A stretch of DNA of 5,284 bases. Origin: Roseburia sp. Lineage in GTDB: Bacteria > Bacillota > Clostridia > Lachnospirales > Lachnospiraceae. Within the stretch, counting starts at the first letter, position 1, and every line of letters begins with the position of its first letter. A program made the position numbers and the translations under genes. Under the pieces are notes generated by a model, which was not told the DNA's origin, made no database searches, and saw only the letters and a program-made list of their open reading frames with translations. Below, one piece after another: positions 1 through 5,284 of this stretch. The stretch covers positions 1 to 5,284 of the forward strand of contig JAGAIK010000168.1 in NCBI GenBank assembly GCA_017626625.1, read 5' to 3'.

Positions 1-1
1 C

Positions 2-1231
2 ACCCCGGTTTATATGACGAATGTTGACGGTATTGCGGTGACCTTTGTGATGAATCTGGCGTATATGTCCATAGATAAACCGTCAGGCTATCAGGCGGCG
101 GAAGCGGCGGCGGTGCTGGCGGAATATGAGGAACAGGACAGGGGAGAGGTGCCGGAGGAGCTGCCGAATATTATTGTGGTTATGAACGAAGCTTTTTCGG
201 ATTTGTCAGTGCTGGGGGATTTTGAGACCAATGAGGATTATATGCCCTTCCTGCACAGCCTGCAAAACGGCGCAGAAAACACGGTGACGGGAATGTTAAA
301 CGTTTCTGTCTGCGGTGGAAATACGGCGAATACGGAGTTTGAGTTTCTCACGGGAAATACCATGGCGTTTCTTCCCCAGGGAAGCATACCCTATCAGCAG
401 TATATTACCGGGGAAATGGCGGCGCTGCCGGAATATCTGCAAAGTTTAGGTTACGAGACCGTGGCGACCCATCCTTATAACGCCGGCGGCTGGGAGCGGG
501 ATACGGTGTACCCGTGGCTCGGTTTTGAACGCAGCGTATTTAAGGACGATTATCTTTTTCCGAGCTATGTGAGGCAGTATATCAGCGATGACAGCTGCGT
601 GGATAAGCTGATTGAATTTTATGAGACGAAGGAGGAGGGCACGCCGCTGTTTGCCTTCAATGTTACCATGCAGAACCACGGTGGTTATCAGGAGGCTTAT
701 GAGAATTTTACGCCGGATATTACGGTGGCGGATTCGGAGAATTTTTCACTGCGGCAGTATCTTTCCTTAATAAAGCTCTCCGATGCCTCTTTGGAGCGGT
801 TGGTTTCCTACTTTTCCAATGTGGAGGAAAAAACGGTGATCGTCTTTTTCGGCGACCATCAGCCCAGCGATACGGTGGCATCCACCATTCTCTCAAAAAA
901 CGGGATGTCCTGGAATAACCTCAGCGAGGATGAGTTAAAGCTGCGCTATCAGGTGCCCTATGTGATGTGGGCAAACTATGATATCGAGGAGGAGACGGGA
1001 GCGGACACCAGTGCCAATTACCTGGCGGCGGAGGTGTTAGAGCGGGCAGGCGTGCCGGTGAGCGCCTACCAGTCTTATTTATTACAGTTAAAGGAAGAAT
1101 ATCCGGTGATTTCTGCGGTGCGCACGGTGAAAGCGGATGGCAGTGAGACTTCTGCAAAGGAGGAACAGGGGGCGATGGACGTGTACCGCCGCCTGCAGTA
1201 TTATCAGTTGTTTGATTATGAAAAAGAGTAA
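2..1231 (+). CDS. LTA synthase family protein (sulfatase-fold phosphoglycerol transferase), 5'-partial
   Basis: This is the extracytoplasmic catalytic domain of an LtaS/MdoB-type enzyme, a family that transfers glycerol-phosphate groups from phosphatidylglycerol to a lipid-anchored polymer on the outer face of the membrane. The frame is open to the window edge, the first ATG (base 14) has no ribosome binding site, and family members carry about five N-terminal membrane helices that are absent here, so the gene starts upstream. Numbering from that ATG, family landmarks are visible. PNIIVVMNEAFSD (51-63) supplies the metal-binding Glu59. GGNTANTEFEFLTG (101-114) holds the probable nucleophile Thr104. 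HPYNAGGWERD has His153, Trp160 and Arg162 spaced like the LtaS substrate-site residues. NHGG supplies His222, and FFGDHQPS has metal ligands Asp281 and His282. All expected catalytic residues are therefore present. The stop codon lies 14 bases before the YfhO start, suggesting one operon. The family assignment is firm; the exact polymer (true lipoteichoic acid or another phosphoglycerol acceptor) is not known from sequence. Confidence 0.93.
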   Translation, partial: TPVYMTNVDGIAVTFVMNLAYMSIDKPSGYQAAEAAAVLAEYEEQDRGEVPEELPNIIVVMNEAFSDLSVLGDFETNEDYMPFLHSLQNGAENTVTGMLNVSVCGGNTANTEFEFLTGNTMAFLPQGSIPYQQYITGEMAALPEYLQSLGYETVATHPYNAGGWERDTVYPWLGFERSVFKDDYLFPSYVRQYISDDSCVDKLIEFYETKEEGTPLFAFNVTMQNHGGYQEAYENFTPDITVADSENFSLRQYLSLIKLSDASLERLVSYFSNVEEKTVIVFFGDHQPSDTVASTILSKNGMSWNNLSEDELKLRYQVPYVMWANYDIEEETGADTSANYLAAEVLERAGVPVSAYQSYLLQLKEEYPVISAVRTVKADGSETSAKEEQGAMDVYRRLQYYQLFDYEKE

Positions 1232-1248
1232 GAGGTGTATGGATTTTG
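1230..1248 (+). promoter_or_regulatory. Ribosome binding site that decides a TTG start for the yfhO-like gene
   Basis: AAGAGGTG at 1230-1237 overlaps the stop codon of the upstream gene and lies 8 bases before TTG at 1246. The reading frame is closed by TGA at 1219-1221, and no ATG or GTG lies in frame between that stop and 1246. Starting later would remove part of the first membrane helix. An ATG at 1239 is out of frame, nearly touches the Shine-Dalgarno, and would encode only six codons (stop at 1257-1259). TTG is therefore the best start. The overlap of the site with the upstream stop suggests translational coupling. Confidence 0.7.
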
Positions 1249-3801
1249 AAGGGAAATGAGAAAAAAGTAATCTGGGAAAAAAGAATCCCGCTTCTGGCAG
1301 CTTTTTTGCTGCCTCTTTTCCTTGTGCTTGTGGTTTGTATCAGCCATGAGGTCTATCCCTTTGGGGAGCGGTGCATTTTACATATTGACATGTACCATCA
1401 GTATTGTCCGTTTTTTACGGAAATGATGCACAAGCTAAAAACAGGGGGGAGCATTTTTTATACATGGAATGTGGGGCTTGGGGTGGATTTTGTTTCCCTC
1501 TACGCCTATTATCTGGCAAGTCCCTTAAACTGGCTGCTGCTTTTCTGCCCGCAGGGCTCTGTGATAGAATTTATGACAATTCTGGTGGTGCTTAAAATTG
1601 CCCTCTGCGGGTTTAACTTCGGGTGCTATCTGAAATATCATTTTCAGTCGAATCATTTTGCCATTTCCCTGTTTGGGACTGCCTATGCTCTTTCCGCTTT
1701 TGTGGCGACGTATGCCTGGAACATTATGTGGATGGACTGTGTGGCATTGGCGCCTCTGATTCTTCTGGGACTGGAGAAAATGGTAAAGGAGAAAAAGCCG
1801 GGGCTTTACTATGTGACGCTGGCGCTGTGTATTTTAAGCAACTATTATATTTCCATTATGGTCTGCATTTTTCTGGTGTTCTGGTTTTTCCTTACCTGGA
1901 TGGAGCACAGGGAAAGTGGTATTGGAGCCTGGCTGCGGTTTGCGGGCTATTCGCTGTTAGCAGGAGGAACCGGGGCGGTGCTGATTATTCCGGAGGCGGT
2001 TATTTTAAGCAGCAGCGGCTCCCAGCACATCTCTTTTCCGGATACGGTGGAATGGTATTTTAACATAATTGCGGAGGTGGCAAGGCATTCCGTTCTGGTG
2101 GAGGGCTATACAGGGCGGGAGCACTGGCCGAACCTCTACTGCGGTATCTTTACCGTGCTGCTGCTTGTGATGTTCTTTTTCAACCGGGAAATTTCATGGA
2201 AAAAGAAACTGACTTACGGATTGTTTGTGGGATTTTTCCTGATAAGTTTTGCGAACAATATACTGGATTTTATCTGGCATGGCTTTCATTTTCCGGATTC
2301 TCTGCCGGGGAGACAGAGTTTTTTGTATCTGTTTCTGCTGTTGGTGATTGCCTATGAGACCTTTTGTCATTTCCGGGGAAACCGTCTGTGGCACGTGGCT
2401 GCGGCAGCTTTGATAACGGCGGGGATTTTTGCACTGTCATATTATTTTTCGGAGGAAGAGCTGATAGAGGGGACATCGAAATGGGTTACCATGGTGTTTT
2501 TGACAGGCTATGCGGTACTTCTTCTGGTTTATTTCTGGGCGCGGGATTATCTGAGGGAGCCGGAAGGGAAAAAGGCGAAGAGACAGAAAAAAAATTATCT
2601 GAAAAAAGAGAAGGTCAAAGGCTATATGATGGGAGCCGCCTGCTTTGCCATGTTAGCGGAGCTGCTGTTAAACTTTAACCTCACAGGATTAAGCACCACG
2701 GGAAGAACCTCCTATGTCAAAAATCTCGAAGACTACCGGAAGGTGCTGGGAGAGGGAGAAAAACTGGCAGAGGAGCAGGGGATTTCCTTTTACCGGACGG
2801 AGGAACTGGAGAGAAAGACAAAAAATGATGCGGCATTGTCGGGCTACCGTTCCGCAACGCAGTTTTCTTCCCTGATGAATCTGGATATCAGCCATTTTTA
2901 CCAGGCGATGGGAATGGAAGGCGGAAAGAATTTTTACTGTATCAACGGGGCAACGCCCCTGCTTTCCGCTATGCTTTCTTTAAAATACGTGATTGCCGAT
3001 AACGGGGAGGAGGCAAATCCGATTCGCACCCTGGTGGCGCAGAGCGGGGACACCTATCTTTACGAGAATAAATATGTACTTCCTCTGGGCTTTATGATGC
3101 CGGAAGAGGTGATATCTGCCTGGAATTATCAGGATATGGGGGAGATTACGGCGCAGAATGAGCTGGCATTTCTCCTGGGGGCGGAGGATGCCATGCTGAC
3201 GGAAATTCCATCCGTTTCAGAGGCAGGGGGTTCTACGATACCGGTGACGGAGGATGCCTATATTTTCGCCACCTATGAGAAAACCACGTTGGAGAGTGTG
3301 ACGGAGGAAGTAAGCGACGGCAGGACAAAATCCTTTACGAAGGTTTCCCATGGGTATACGCTGGATTTGGGGTACTGTAATGCAGGGGATGAAATCCAGA
3401 TTAAAAATACAAAAGGGGAATGCCTGAATATCACGGCATACCAGTTAAACTTAGATGCGGTGGAAGCGGCTTATCAGACGTTAAATGCCCAGACCATGGA
3501 GCTGACCTCTTTTTCTGATACAAAGATTACAGGAAACATTCAGGTGGAAGAAGCGGGCAGGCTGATTTTTTCCATTGCAAATGATGATGGCTGGAAACTG
3601 TTTGTGGACGGCAAAGAGACAGAACCGGAGGTTTTTGGAGAGGGATTTATCAGCGTTTCTTTAGAGGAAGGCAGCCACGAGATTGTTCTGACCTACCGGA
3701 CGCCGGGATTTGTGTTAGGAGCTTCCGTTTCCGGTGGATGTGTGCTGATATTTCTGCTGCTGATGTGGATAAGGCGCAGGAAAAAAGAGAGGGTATCCTA
3801 A
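1246..3801 (+). CDS. YfhO family polytopic membrane protein (probable teichoic-acid glycosylation)
   Basis: This 851-residue protein has the YfhO-family architecture. There is an N-terminal helix (about 15-33). An outside loop follows with the family-style motif YPFG...HIDMYHQYCPF (37-56), whose Asp48 resembles the acidic residue in the first loop of GT-C glycosyltransferases. Roughly eleven further helices run to about residue 475, interrupted by a Lys/Arg-rich cytoplasmic loop (434-458). A large extracytoplasmic domain spans about 477-820. It contains the typical C-terminal signature NDDGWKLFVDGK (779-790), and GSHEIVLTYRTPGF (809-822) leads into a last helix (822-841). The tail RRRKKER is cytoplasmic by the positive-inside rule. 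YfhO relatives in Bacillus and Listeria are implicated in adding sugars, delivered on undecaprenyl phosphate, to lipoteichoic acid outside the cell. The adjacent LtaS-like gene 14 bases upstream fits that role. The start is TTG and the gene ends inside the stem of a terminator. The family call is strong; acceptor and sugar are inferred. Confidence 0.9.
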   Translation: MKGNEKKVIWEKRIPLLAAFLLPLFLVLVVCISHEVYPFGERCILHIDMYHQYCPFFTEMMHKLKTGGSIFYTWNVGLGVDFVSLYAYYLASPLNWLLLFCPQGSVIEFMTILVVLKIALCGFNFGCYLKYHFQSNHFAISLFGTAYALSAFVATYAWNIMWMDCVALAPLILLGLEKMVKEKKPGLYYVTLALCILSNYYISIMVCIFLVFWFFLTWMEHRESGIGAWLRFAGYSLLAGGTGAVLIIPEAVILSSSGSQHISFPDTVEWYFNIIAEVARHSVLVEGYTGREHWPNLYCGIFTVLLLVMFFFNREISWKKKLTYGLFVGFFLISFANNILDFIWHGFHFPDSLPGRQSFLYLFLLLVIAYETFCHFRGNRLWHVAAAALITAGIFALSYYFSEEELIEGTSKWVTMVFLTGYAVLLLVYFWARDYLREPEGKKAKRQKKNYLKKEKVKGYMMGAACFAMLAELLLNFNLTGLSTTGRTSYVKNLEDYRKVLGEGEKLAEEQGISFYRTEELERKTKNDAALSGYRSATQFSSLMNLDISHFYQAMGMEGGKNFYCINGATPLLSAMLSLKYVIADNGEEANPIRTLVAQSGDTYLYENKYVLPLGFMMPEEVISAWNYQDMGEITAQNELAFLLGAEDAMLTEIPSVSEAGGSTIPVTEDAYIFATYEKTTLESVTEEVSDGRTKSFTKVSHGYTLDLGYCNAGDEIQIKNTKGECLNITAYQLNLDAVEAAYQTLNAQTMELTSFSDTKITGNIQVEEAGRLIFSIANDDGWKLFVDGKETEPEVFGEGFISVSLEEGSHEIVLTYRTPGFVLGASVSGGCVLIFLLLMWIRRRKKERVS

Positions 3802-3833
3802 AGTCATAATGGCTTTAGGATACCCTTTCTTTT
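3783..3833. terminator. Bidirectional rho-independent terminator between convergent genes
   Basis: A perfect 13-base inverted repeat (3791-3803 with 3813-3825, 9-base loop) continues outward through A-rich 3783-3790 paired with T-rich 3826-3833, with one G-T mismatch. The plus strand reads stem then TTTCTTTT. The minus strand reads the same stem then CTCTTTT, continuing in T. Either orientation therefore gives an intrinsic terminator. It fills almost the whole 35-base gap between the yfhO-like stop and the LCP stop. The TAA of the yfhO-like gene (3799-3801) lies inside the left arm, so ribosomes finishing that gene would sit on the hairpin. Confidence 0.9.
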
Positions 3834-3836
3834 GGT

Positions 3837-4898
3837 TTAGTAGCCGTCGTTTGCTCCGAATCCGGTTTTGTTGATAATCTGTGCACTGTTTGCCTGGACG
3901 GTGGAGGACGGTGTGTAATTGGTATCGTCGTATAAGAACTGGTGCAGTGTGGTAACGTTTGTGGCTAAATCACAGGGAATAACCACATCGCCGACGCTGT
4001 CATAGGTGTGTGTTGCTTTTTTAAACGGAAATCCTGTGGTCTCTCCCATATCATAACTGAATATTTTCGTGGCGAGAGAGATGATGTCTGTGGCGGAAAG
4101 ATTGGTCTCAATGTCGCCTAACACCTCATTAATCAGGCTGTTTAAAGTCAGCAGACTGGATTTCTGCGCTTTTGCTACCATGGCGGAGAGCACGGCACGC
4201 TGACGCTCGGTACGCTTGTAATCATCGCCGCCGCCATACCGGATACGGGCGAAAGCACATGCCTGCACCCCGTCTAAGGTATAGGTTCCGCCGGAGGACG
4301 GCGCTACGGAATTATGTCCGGTAATCTCGTTGATTTCCCGGATATAGCCAATCATAAGATTTGCTTCGTCATCGGTAATGGTCATTTCGATACCGCCCAG
4401 CAAATCCACACATTTTACAATGGCGTTGAAATCTACGGTAATATGGTCGGTGATGTTTAAGTCTAAATTTTTATTCAGCATGGAAATTGCCTGCTCCGGA
4501 CCGCCCTTTGCATAGGCGGCATTGCATTTCTGGTAAATGCCGTCCCCGGTATCTAAGTAGGTGTCACGGTAGACAGAGGCGATTTTTACCTCATGGGTTT
4601 TACTGTTAATTGCCGCAATCATGATGACGTCGCTTCGCCCGGTGGAAAGCTCCCCGGTGGAACGATTGTCTAAGCCGAAGAGAGCAATCGTCTTATAATC
4701 ATTCATAATCTCCTGAGACTCCTCAGAGATATCCTCATTTACATGAATGTTGTCATTGTCCAGGGGTGAGGTCTGGATTTTCATAAATTTTGTGGCGGCA
4801 AATGCCACAACCGCCAACAGAAGCAAAATCAGTATTTCAAAAATCAGCAGCGCAACTTTCTTTTTTTTTCTGCGCTTAGCTTTTACGGTAGCTGCCAT
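3837..4898 (-). CDS. LytR-CpsA-Psr (LCP) family glycopolymer ligase/anchoring protein
   Basis: LCP enzymes are membrane-anchored and move undecaprenyl-pyrophosphate-linked anionic polymers (wall teichoic acid, capsule, other wall polysaccharides) onto peptidoglycan outside the cell. The 353-residue product has a short basic cytoplasmic start (KAKRRKKKK, 6-14), one membrane anchor (about 15-36), a linker, an LCP domain (about 66-245) and a C-terminal tail of about 100 residues. Family motifs are intact: FGLDNRS (74-80), GRSDVIMI with Asp90, ASVYRDTY with Arg111 and Asp112, KCNAAYAKGG (124-133), ARIR with Arg218 and Arg220, and DYKRTERQR with Arg229, Arg232 and Gln233. These correspond to the pyrophosphate- and metal-binding residues of characterised members, so it should be active. 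The ATG is fixed by AAGGAGG at 4906-4912, with a spacing of 7 bases to the start. It converges on the yfhO-like gene across a shared terminator and appears monocistronic within the window. The target polymer cannot be told from this sequence. Confidence 0.95.
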   Translation of the reverse strand: MAATVKAKRRKKKKVALLIFEILILLLLAVVAFAATKFMKIQTSPLDNDNIHVNEDISEESQEIMNDYKTIALFGLDNRSTGELSTGRSDVIMIAAINSKTHEVKIASVYRDTYLDTGDGIYQKCNAAYAKGGPEQAISMLNKNLDLNITDHITVDFNAIVKCVDLLGGIEMTITDDEANLMIGYIREINEITGHNSVAPSSGGTYTLDGVQACAFARIRYGGGDDYKRTERQRAVLSAMVAKAQKSSLLTLNSLINEVLGDIETNLSATDIISLATKIFSYDMGETTGFPFKKATHTYDSVGDVVIPCDLATNVTTLHQFLYDDTNYTPSSTVQANSAQIINKTGFGANDGY

Positions 4899-4904
4899 AG
4901 TCGT

Positions 4905-4912
4905 TCCTCCTT
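4905..4912 (-). promoter_or_regulatory. Strong Shine-Dalgarno of the LCP gene
   Basis: Read on the minus strand the site is AAGGAGG followed by A, near-perfect to the anti-Shine-Dalgarno, with 7 bases to the ATG at 4898-4896. It supports the chosen start and predicts efficient translation. Confidence 0.85.
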
Positions 4913-4920
4913 AAAAGCAT

Positions 4921-4945
4921 CCTGCCAGGAAAAAGCTCCGGCAGG
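4921..4945 (-). other. Hairpin in the LCP gene leader, just upstream of the ribosome binding site
   Basis: CCTGCC (4921-4926) pairs with GGCAGG (4940-4945). GG (4928-4929) pairs with CC (4938-4939) across a single bulged A (4927), leaving an 8-base loop. On the LCP mRNA this G+C-rich stem ends 8 bases before the AAGGAGG. No proper T-run follows in the minus direction, so it looks more like a leader or mRNA-stabilising structure than a terminator. Function is unknown; the pairing itself is directly visible. Confidence 0.5.
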
Positions 4946-4970
4946 GTGTTGTTGTTAAAAGACGAATTTT

Positions 4971-4999
4971 ATCATAAAACAGAAATGGAAATTATACAA
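4971..4999 (-). promoter_or_regulatory. Candidate sigma-A promoter of the LCP gene
   Basis: On the minus strand TTGTAT (4999-4994) and TATGAT (4976-4971) are separated by 17 bases. This gives a leader of roughly 65 bases that would include the hairpin at 4921-4945. The -10 matches consensus at five of six positions and the -35 at only three. A perfect TATAAT (4996-4991) overlaps the -35 and is an alternative -10, but has no recognisable -35 at the right distance. AT-rich sequence upstream (5000-5048) could act as an UP-like element. Exact start unresolved. Confidence 0.4.
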
Positions 5000-5055
5000 T
5001 TAAGTATTTCTTAAATTTTTATGGAAAATAATTAAGATTTTAGAAAAAACACCCA

Positions 5056-5083
5056 TTGGTGTCCCGTTTATTGGACACATAAT
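5056..5083 (+). promoter_or_regulatory. Candidate promoter of the small ORF, with a palindrome inside it
   Basis: CATAAT (5078-5083) is a good -10 and TTGGTG (5056-5061) a weak -35, spaced by 16 bases. The predicted transcript would begin near 5090 with a leader of about 38 bases that carries the small ORF's ribosome binding site. The weak -35 and the palindrome filling the spacer suggest a regulated promoter. No experimentally known motif is recognised. Confidence 0.4.
5059..5078. promoter_or_regulatory. Inverted repeat GTGTCC-N8-GGACAC, possible operator
   Basis: Perfect six-base arms at 5059-5064 and 5073-5078 are separated by eight AT-rich bases. It lies between the -35 and the -10 of the putative small-ORF promoter, where a dimeric regulator would block or remodel polymerase. 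It overlaps a second inverted repeat, ACACC-N4-GGTGT (5049-5062). Operator function is inferred from position and symmetry only. Confidence 0.4.
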
Positions 5084-5112
5084 GTAGTACACTCCTGGTA
5101 TCAAATGATGAT

Positions 5113-5130
5113 AAGGAGCGTATTTCTATG
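5113..5130 (+). promoter_or_regulatory. Ribosome binding site and ATG of the small ORF
   Basis: AAGGAG (5113-5118) lies 9 bases before ATG (5128-5130). A consensus site at a normal spacing before a short frame is the main evidence that the 35-codon ORF is translated and fixes its start. Confidence 0.7.
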
Positions 5131-5235
5131 AAAGGATATGTAATTGAAGCGGGCTACATGGGGTATGTAAACGGCACCTACATGTTATTCGCCGATGAGG
5201 AAGATTATCGCGAATATTTTTTAGACATGAATTGA
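5128..5235 (+). CDS. Small acidic, tyrosine-rich protein of unknown function (35 aa)
   Basis: The product begins MKGYVIEAGYMGYVNG and ends DYREYFLDMN. It has six Tyr in 35 residues and seven acidic against two basic side chains (net about -5). There is no signal peptide or membrane segment, so a cytoplasmic protein is expected. The pattern suggests a short beta hairpin (about residues 4-21, turning at VNGT) followed by an acidic amphipathic helix (about 23-34). From memory, small ORFs with a GYMGYVNG...LFA..EDY pattern recur in Lachnospiraceae genomes, but I cannot verify this here. Support comes from the consensus ribosome binding site, the clean ATG-TGA frame and a candidate promoter with an operator-like palindrome. 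It is divergent from the LCP gene and is followed at once by another promoter. I do not recognise a function. It could alternatively be a regulatory leader peptide for the downstream gene. Confidence 0.65.
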   Translation: MKGYVIEAGYMGYVNGTYMLFADEEDYREYFLDMN

Positions 5236-5260
5236 AATTCCCATTCTCATGTGAGATAAT
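5232..5260 (+). promoter_or_regulatory. Strong sigma-A-type promoter reading out of the window
   Basis: TTGAAA (5232-5237) and GATAAT (5255-5260) each match consensus at five of six positions and are spaced by exactly 17 bases. The -35 overlaps the TGA stop of the small ORF (5233-5235). Transcription would start near 5267 and serve a gene or RNA beyond 5284. An imperfect inverted repeat, TCTCA-TG-TGAGA (5245-5256), covers the spacer and the first bases of the -10 and might be an operator. Confidence 0.5.
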
Positions 5261-5284
5261 GTACGCGTAGGCAATGAGCCGTGC

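Noticed and set aside
14..16. ATG at base 14 as the true start of the LtaS-like protein
   Set aside because: No ribosome binding site lies upstream in the 13 bases available, the frame continues to the window edge, and the membrane domain expected for the family would be missing.
446..1157. Minus-strand open frames at 446-679 and 921-1157
   Set aside because: Antisense shadows of the LtaS-like gene; the second gives Pro/His-rich nonsense-like protein. No promoter or ribosome binding site was seen.
1404..2063. Plus-strand open frames at 1404-1595 and 1623-2063 in another phase of the yfhO-like gene
   Set aside because: They lie wholly inside a well-recognised membrane protein gene, lack convincing ribosome binding sites, and their products resemble no family.
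2364..2678. Plus-strand open frame inside the yfhO-like gene
   Set aside because: Out-of-phase shadow of the coding sequence with Gly/Arg-rich, low-meaning translation and no initiation signals.
2194..2895. Minus-strand open frames at 2194-2394, 2270-2476 and 2689-2895
   Set aside because: Antisense shadows within the yfhO-like gene; the first two overlap each other in different phases.
5042..5062. ACACC-AATG-GGTGT followed by a T-run on the minus strand as an intrinsic terminator
   Set aside because: Only five base pairs, and no minus-strand gene is visible to its right within the window, so it may be chance or part of the operator-like structure.
1..5284. CRISPR array, tRNA or rRNA genes, insertion sequence, prophage or defence genes
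   Set aside because: No regularly spaced repeats, no cloverleaf or rRNA-like sequence, no transposase or integrase motifs, and no terminal inverted repeats with target duplications were seen.

Overview
The window looks like a piece of a low-to-mid G+C Firmicutes chromosome, most likely a Clostridia/Lachnospiraceae-type gut anaerobe. The reasons are strong AGGAGG-type ribosome binding sites, a TTG start, an LTA-synthase-like sulfatase-fold enzyme, a YfhO-family membrane protein and a LytR-CpsA-Psr (LCP) protein. All three belong to Gram-positive cell-envelope glycopolymer biology. The taxonomic guess comes from protein style only; no search was possible.

Layout: (1) bases 2-1231, plus strand: the C-terminal catalytic part of an LTA-synthase-like phosphoglycerol transferase. 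Its membrane-spanning N-terminus lies outside the window. (2) 1246-3801, plus strand, only 14 bases downstream: an 851-residue YfhO-family polytopic membrane protein, very probably in the same operon. (3) 3783-3833: a long, near-perfect hairpin that serves as a bidirectional terminator between convergent genes. (4) 3837-4898, minus strand: an LCP-family membrane-anchored glycopolymer ligase. (5) 4899-5127: a 229-base, AT-rich divergent intergenic region. It holds a hairpin in the LCP leader, candidate promoters, and two overlapping inverted repeats. (6) 5128-5235, plus strand: a 35-codon ORF for a tyrosine-rich, acidic small protein with a strong ribosome binding site. (7) 5232-5260: a good sigma-A-type promoter overlapping the end of the small ORF and reading out of the window.

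How the genes may work together: the LtaS-like enzyme would build or decorate a glycerol-phosphate polymer on the outer face of the membrane. The YfhO protein is of the kind implicated in adding sugars to lipoteichoic acid on that same face. The LCP protein would attach undecaprenyl-linked glycopolymers to peptidoglycan. The region is therefore a small envelope-polymer cluster. The LCP gene has its own transcription unit and its partner polymer cannot be told from this window. The least explained part is the right end: the small ORF, its unusual promoter/operator-like palindromes, and the outward promoter.
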